From: Spirochaetia bacterium
GTDB taxonomy: Bacteria > Spirochaetota > Spirochaetia > Treponematales > Breznakiellaceae
Length of the DNA: 9,216 nt
Assembly (NCBI GenBank): GCA_025997495.1
Contig: BNUR01000120.1
Span: 1-9,216 of the forward strand
Direction of reading: 5' to 3'
Position numbers and translations under genes: made by a program. Positions 5,808-9,216 of this stretch are shown one piece after another (within the stretch, counting starts at the first letter, position 1; every line of letters starts with the position of its first letter). The notes beneath the pieces were generated by a model. That model was not told the origin of the DNA. It did not search any database and saw only the letters and a program-made list of their open reading frames with translations.

Positions 5808-5918
5808 CTCAATGGTTCCGGTAATTTCTTTTTCAAAGGCCAGATCCTGCATTAAGACCCAGGTCCAGTTGCGGGATCCCCCGCCGATATAGCAAATTTT
5901 CAGATTGTCGGTACTCAT
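5808..5918 (-). pseudogene. 5' remnant of a glycoside hydrolase family 4 gene
   Basis: The first 37 residues, from the ATG at 5918, read MSTDNLKICYIGGGSRNWTW followed by VLMQDLAFEKEITGTIE. This is the NAD-binding start of GH4 enzymes (alpha-glucosidase/alpha-galacturonidase type), with the YIGGGSR loop. In intact proteins a Leu-Tyr-Asp-Ile-Asp segment normally follows, but here homology stops at a G^TT where cassette A begins, and the frame then runs about 40 residues into cassette DNA. The remaining 400 or so residues are absent, so no enzyme can be made. Confidence 0.75.
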
Positions 5919-5957
5919 ACCTACAAAGTATGACCCTGTTTTTTTATGCGGTATGAT

Positions 5958-5991
5958 GGATGATTCTCTTGAAAATTAGGATAATTCTCTT
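5958..5991. repeat. Direct repeat, possible operator
   Basis: Two 13-base copies of GGATRATTCTCTT (5958-5970 and 5979-5991) match in 12 of 13 positions and repeat every 21 bases, which is two helical turns. They lie between the GH4 remnant and potD, upstream of the former GH4 start, and may have bound its regulator. Confidence 0.35.
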
Positions 5992-6004
5992 TATTTCACC
6001 TAAT
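5971..6004 (-). terminator. Weak terminator candidate after potD
   Basis: On the minus strand ATTAGG (complement of 5999-6004, overlapping the potD stop) can pair with CCTAAT (complement of 5975-5980), followed by TTTTC. The 18-base loop and short AT-rich stem make it a poor terminator. It overlaps the direct repeat described above. Confidence 0.25.
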
Positions 6005-7025
6005 CACCCACCCGGATGCTGAGCCAGGCATCATCGTAGAGTTTCAGGTTGGGTCCCACATCATCCTTGAGTTCCACCGCAGCCAGTTCTTCGGCCTCGT
6101 AATAGGGGGTGACCTTTTTCAGAGCCCGTGCGGGGATGTTGACGGTGGCGGGGAAGCCGAAATAATCGGTAAACTGCGCGTAAATCTCCGGGCGGTGGAT
6201 AAAGTCAATAAACGTATAGGCCAAATCCACATTCTTTGCCCCTTTAAGGATACACATGCTGTCGATATAGGCGGGGCCGCCTTCGGGGGGGATAAAGAAG
6301 GCTGTGGTCTTTCTTTGTTCCACAGAAATTTCTCCGTACACAACTTCCGCATAGCCCTGGACAACCCAAAAGTCCTCATCCGCAAATCCCTTGCCAAAGG
6401 CTTCGGCGTCAAACTTAACCAGGTTTGGTTTCCAAACATTGTTGACCAGATCCCGGGCTGCGGCAATTTCCGCGGGATTTGTGGTATTGACCGAATAACC
6501 TAACTGTACCAGTGCGTCCCCGAGGACTTCCCGCATATCATCCAGCATGGTCATCTTCCCCCGGAGGTCGCCGCGGCCAAAAATGGACCAGCTTTTTTCG
6601 TAGGATGGAACCTTGGCGGTATTTACGGCAATCCCTGCAGCCCCGAAATAATAGGGGACACAGTATTCCATGTTCGGATCGTAGGAGGCTTTTTGAAGTA
6701 CCAGGGGGTCGATGTTTCCCATATTCGACAATTTTGATTTGTCGATCCGTTCAAGCATGTTCTGTTTGATCATGATGGCGGCATAATCCCCGGAGGGGAA
6801 AACCAGATCGTAGCCCGTGCCCCCGGAGAGGAGTTTGGCATAGAGTTCTTCGTTGGACGCGAAGGTGTCGTACACAACTTCGCAGTTATACTCCGCTTCA
6901 AATTGCCGCAACAAATCATCGGGGGTGTAATAGGTCCAGTTGTAGACATAGAGCTGCGGCTTTTTATCGCAGCCGCTCAGTACGGCGAACAGTAACACTA
7001 TCAATATAACAGATGCTTTTTTCAT
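6000..7025 (-). CDS. potD: Spermidine/putrescine-binding lipoprotein PotD
   Basis: The 341-residue product has a lipoprotein signal peptide with lipobox LSGC (Cys19), followed by the PotD-type start LYVYNWTYYTPDDLLRQFEA and DLVFPSGDYAAIMI. The acidic and aromatic residues around Trp-Thr-Tyr-Tyr and the PYYFGAAGIAVN segment shape the polyamine cleft in this family. It is the substrate receptor that delivers spermidine or putrescine to PotB/PotC. AGGAGAAGGA precedes the ATG. It is the last gene of the operon and is separated from potC by 163 bases holding a long hairpin, which may let its mRNA outlast the permease message. Polyamine preference cannot be read from the sequence. Confidence 0.92.
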   Translation of the reverse strand: MKKASVILIVLLFAVLSGCDKKPQLYVYNWTYYTPDDLLRQFEAEYNCEVVYDTFASNEELYAKLLSGGTGYDLVFPSGDYAAIMIKQNMLERIDKSKLSNMGNIDPLVLQKASYDPNMEYCVPYYFGAAGIAVNTAKVPSYEKSWSIFGRGDLRGKMTMLDDMREVLGDALVQLGYSVNTTNPAEIAAARDLVNNVWKPNLVKFDAEAFGKGFADEDFWVVQGYAEVVYGEISVEQRKTTAFFIPPEGGPAYIDSMCILKGAKNVDLAYTFIDFIHRPEIYAQFTDYFGFPATVNIPARALKKVTPYYEAEELAAVELKDDVGPNLKLYDDAWLSIRVGD

Positions 7026-7052
7026 GTCCTTCTCCTAAAAAAATATAAAGAA

Positions 7053-7175
7053 AAGAGTAACCGCAAAGAACGCAGAGGGAAGACCGCAAAGAAGAAAAGA
7101 GAATAAAATTCATCATCCTCTCCTCTCTTCCTCTGCGTCCTTTGCGAAAACTTTGCGCCCTTTGCGGTTACTCTT
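7053..7175. repeat. Long imperfect hairpin repeat between potC and potD
   Basis: AAGAGTAACCGCAAAG (7053-7068) is a perfect 16-base complement of 7160-7175. An inner pair, 7071-7083 with 7126-7137, adds 12 more pairs with one bulged G. The right arm holds three TTTGCG units and the left arm holds CGCAAAG units, a sequence style seen as scattered intergenic repeats in many genomes. Placed before potD, it could block exonucleases or attenuate transcription. Confidence 0.7.
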
Positions 7176-7188
7176 CATCTCCTTCTCC

Positions 7189-8076
7189 TCATTTTGCGGC
7201 GATATATTTCAGGAAGTTCCGCAATAAATAGGTGAGGGCCACGGTGCCCAGGATCATCACCACCGAAAGGGCGTTGATCACCGGGGATACGCCGAACCGG
7301 ATTGCCGAGTAGATGTACAGCGGCAGGGTGGTGGAGCCGGGCCCCGAAACAAAGTAGGTGATGACAAAGTCCTCCAGGGAAATGGTAACGGCGGTTAAAA
7401 ACCCGGAAACGATGCCGGGCATACAGATGGGCACCGTTACTTTAAGGAAGGTTTGCCCTTCGTTGGCCCCCAGGTCGTGGGCGGCTTCGATGATGGAAAA
7501 GTCAAATTCGTCCAGCCGGGCCATCACCATGAGGAATACGAAGGGCAGGTTAAAGGTGGTGTGGGCGATAAAGATAGTGAGGAGCCCCAGCTTTAGTTTT
7601 ACCCCCGCGAAAAAGAGGGCCAGGGAAACGCCGATGATGATCTCCGGCAGGATCATGGGCAGGAAAGAAATGGCCTGGACGTAGTTTCGCAGGCGGAACC
7701 GGTACCAGTTGACCCCCACCGCGCCCAGGGTGCCGAACACCGTTGCTGTGCCGGCGGAGGTAATCGCTATAAGGATGCTGTTCCAGAAGGCCCGCCACAG
7801 ATCCCGTGAGTGGAGAAAAAGCTGTTCGTACCAGACCAGGGAAAAACCGGTCCACCCCGTGCCCTTGGAGGCGTTGAAGGAGTAGAGGATTAATACCAGC
7901 AGGGGGAGAAAGAGAAAGGCCAGGGCGGCAATAAAAATGGTCTGGGAAAACGAAATGGGTCTGCGATGATATGCCCGCCGGGCGTGCCGGGCCGCTTCTC
8001 CCTTGGCTTTGCCGGGTTTGAGGTTGGTGATGATGTCGGGCAGCCTTGAAGGGCTGCCTTTGATGTCGAACTTCAA
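7189..8076 (-). CDS. potC: Polyamine ABC transporter permease PotC
   Basis: The 295-residue product has a hydrophilic N-terminus of about 45 residues, longer than usual for PotC (about 255-265 in all). Six or so membrane segments follow, starting at IFIAALAFLFLPLLVLILYS. The EAA loop that contacts the ATPase is visible at about residues 195-218 (EAAHDLGANEGQTFLKVTVP). The TTG at 8076 is chosen as start because it overlaps the potB stop (TTGA) and is preceded by a G-rich run that can act as ribosome site; a later start would trim the extra N-terminus. PotC pairs with PotB to form the membrane channel. Confidence 0.88.
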   Translation of the reverse strand: MKFDIKGSPSRLPDIITNLKPGKAKGEAARHARRAYHRRPISFSQTIFIAALAFLFLPLLVLILYSFNASKGTGWTGFSLVWYEQLFLHSRDLWRAFWNSILIAITSAGTATVFGTLGAVGVNWYRFRLRNYVQAISFLPMILPEIIIGVSLALFFAGVKLKLGLLTIFIAHTTFNLPFVFLMVMARLDEFDFSIIEAAHDLGANEGQTFLKVTVPICMPGIVSGFLTAVTISLEDFVITYFVSGPGSTTLPLYIYSAIRFGVSPVINALSVVMILGTVALTYLLRNFLKYIAAK

Positions 8077-9002
8077 GTACCCCCCCCCTTGTTCTTTCGA
8101 ACAGCAGTTCTACTGCGCCGGGACGGCCTTTCGCGCCCCTCGGCGTCCTTCCGCTGGAGGTTCAGCATGATCAGCACCCCCGCGGTGGTAATCACCGTGA
8201 GCACCATGGAAATCGCCGAGGCAAGGGGCCAGTTCCGGGCCTTGGTAAGCTGGTCGGCGATGACGTTCCCCAGCATGTAGGAATCCTTGCCGCCCACCAG
8301 GAGGGGTACCGCGTATGCGCCGAAGATGGGGATGAAGGTAAAGAGTACCGCCGTGTAGAGGCCGCTTTTGATGTTGGGGAGCAGCACCCTGAATATGGAC
8401 TGGGCTTTGGTGGCCCCAAGATCCCGGGCGGCTTCCAGGAGGGAAAAATCGAATTTGTCGATGGTGGAGAAGAGGGGCAGGATGGCGTAGGGCAGGTACA
8501 TATAGACCAACACCAATACTACCGACCCTTGGTTGTACAGAAAGTTAATATAACTGTCGATAAGCCCGATCCGTATGAGCAGGTCGTTCAGGAAGCCGTT
8601 GTTTCCCAGGATGTTCATCCAGGCGAATACCCGGATAAGGAAATTTGTCCAGAAGGGGATGATGATCAACAGCAGCAGAAAGGTTTGGTTTTTGCTCCGC
8701 GCCATAAAATAGCCGCAGGGCAGGGCGAGGAAGATGGTAATAAAGGTAGCGATCAGTGCGGTAGCGAGGGTACGCAGGGTGATAATCACAAAACTGGGGT
8801 TACTCAGGCTCCGGTAGGCGTCCGGGGTGAAGTCCCCCATGACAACGCCGCCGTAGAGGCCCTTCCGCAAAAAACTGTAGAGCACGATGATTAAAAGGGG
8901 CGCCAGAAAAAATACGGTGAACCAGATCGTCATGGGCGCGGTGTAGACAGGGCCGAAGTTGCGAACCGGTAGGTTCGTGTGCTTGCTGGGGGCGGCGCTC
9001 AC
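8073..9002 (-). CDS. potB: Polyamine ABC transporter permease PotB
   Basis: The GTG at 9002 is taken as start because it overlaps the potA stop as GTGA, mirroring the TTGA overlap with potC; an open frame reaching 9068 lies inside potA and is less likely. The 309-residue product begins its first membrane helix at MTIWFTVFFLAPLLIIVLYS and carries the EAA loop at about residues 187-211 (EAARDLGATKAQSIFRVLLP). It forms the translocation pore with PotC and is driven by PotA. Just before its stop it runs through nine consecutive G residues on the coding strand (8080-8088). Confidence 0.9.
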   Translation of the reverse strand: MSAAPSKHTNLPVRNFGPVYTAPMTIWFTVFFLAPLLIIVLYSFLRKGLYGGVVMGDFTPDAYRSLSNPSFVIITLRTLATALIATFITIFLALPCGYFMARSKNQTFLLLLIIIPFWTNFLIRVFAWMNILGNNGFLNDLLIRIGLIDSYINFLYNQGSVVLVLVYMYLPYAILPLFSTIDKFDFSLLEAARDLGATKAQSIFRVLLPNIKSGLYTAVLFTFIPIFGAYAVPLLVGGKDSYMLGNVIADQLTKARNWPLASAISMVLTVITTAGVLIMLNLQRKDAEGRERPSRRSRTAVRKNKGGGT

Positions 9003-9216
9003 GATTCTTTTACCCCGACAATGTAACCGTCGTGGGCGCTCCATGAAATATACACCGAATCCTTCCACACAATATCGGGGCCCTCGTCGGAATACTTGGC
9101 GTGCTGCTTAATCACTCTGATAAGGAATTTGTCTTTAACCTTCACGTAGAATTTGGTCTGGAAGCCCGAGTAAATGGGCTCATCCACAAACCCCTGGAAA
9201 AGGTTGATGTCCTCCC
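8999..9216 (-). CDS. potA: PotA ATPase, C-terminal fragment
   Basis: The frame is open from the window edge and gives about 72 residues, including NLFQGFVDEPIYSGFQTKFY and VWKDSVYISWSAHDGYIVGV. This is the TOBE domain that closes polyamine ATPases, where regulation and substrate sensing take place. The Walker motifs and most of the protein lie beyond 9216. Its stop overlaps the potB start, which makes it the first gene of the operon visible here. Confidence 0.85.
   Translation of the reverse strand, partial: EDINLFQGFVDEPIYSGFQTKFYVKVKDKFLIRVIKQHAKYSDEGPDIVWKDSVYISWSAHDGYIVGVKES

Noticed and set aside
8529..8894. 121-residue open frame opposite potB
   Set aside because: Shadow of the permease gene, with an implausible glutamine/valine/glycine composition.
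9003..9068. Upstream start for potB
   Set aside because: It lies inside potA; the GTGA overlap at 9002 matches the operon's overlap style.

Overview
The window looks like bacterial chromosome from a host-associated spirochete, most likely a gut-type Treponema. This is inferred from the lipoprotein style, the mixed base composition, and integron-like cassettes among decayed genes; no rRNA or other marker gene is present to confirm it.

Layout. (1) Bases 1-600: the tail of a plus-strand gene with a weak terminator, a truncated P-loop NTPase on the minus strand, and a structured noncoding stretch that may be a group II intron remnant. (2) Bases 637-3405: a MerR-family regulator followed by a flavin-dependent reductase lipoprotein (FAD domain plus C-terminal FMN-binding domain). 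A MerR-type promoter lies between them, with a 19-base spacer and a central dyad. (3) Bases 3447-3791: two gene remnants, a short unidentified C-terminal tail and a frameshifted 5' end of tcdA. (4) Bases 3782-5808: the most unusual region. Two AT-rich units on the minus strand read like integron gene cassettes. Each begins at G^TT and ends in a structured site with R and L boxes (attC-like). Cassette A carries an outer-membrane beta-barrel protein. Cassette B carries a DUF6338-like membrane protein and a tightly coupled 58-residue protein, driven by its own promoter. No integrase is in the window, so this resembles a small CALIN (cluster of attC sites lacking an integrase). One edge falls inside a glycoside hydrolase family 4 gene exactly at a GTT, and the other is fused to the tcdA remnant. 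(5) Bases 6000-9216, minus strand: the polyamine ABC transporter operon potA (partial)-potB-potC-potD, with 4-base gene overlaps and a long hairpin repeat before potD.

How the parts work together. PotA powers PotB/PotC, which import spermidine or putrescine delivered by lipoprotein PotD. The MerR regulator probably controls the reductase in response to a small molecule. The cassette region is a mobile insertion that has disrupted, or lies among, broken genes; it carries its own expression signals and is functionally separate from its neighbours.
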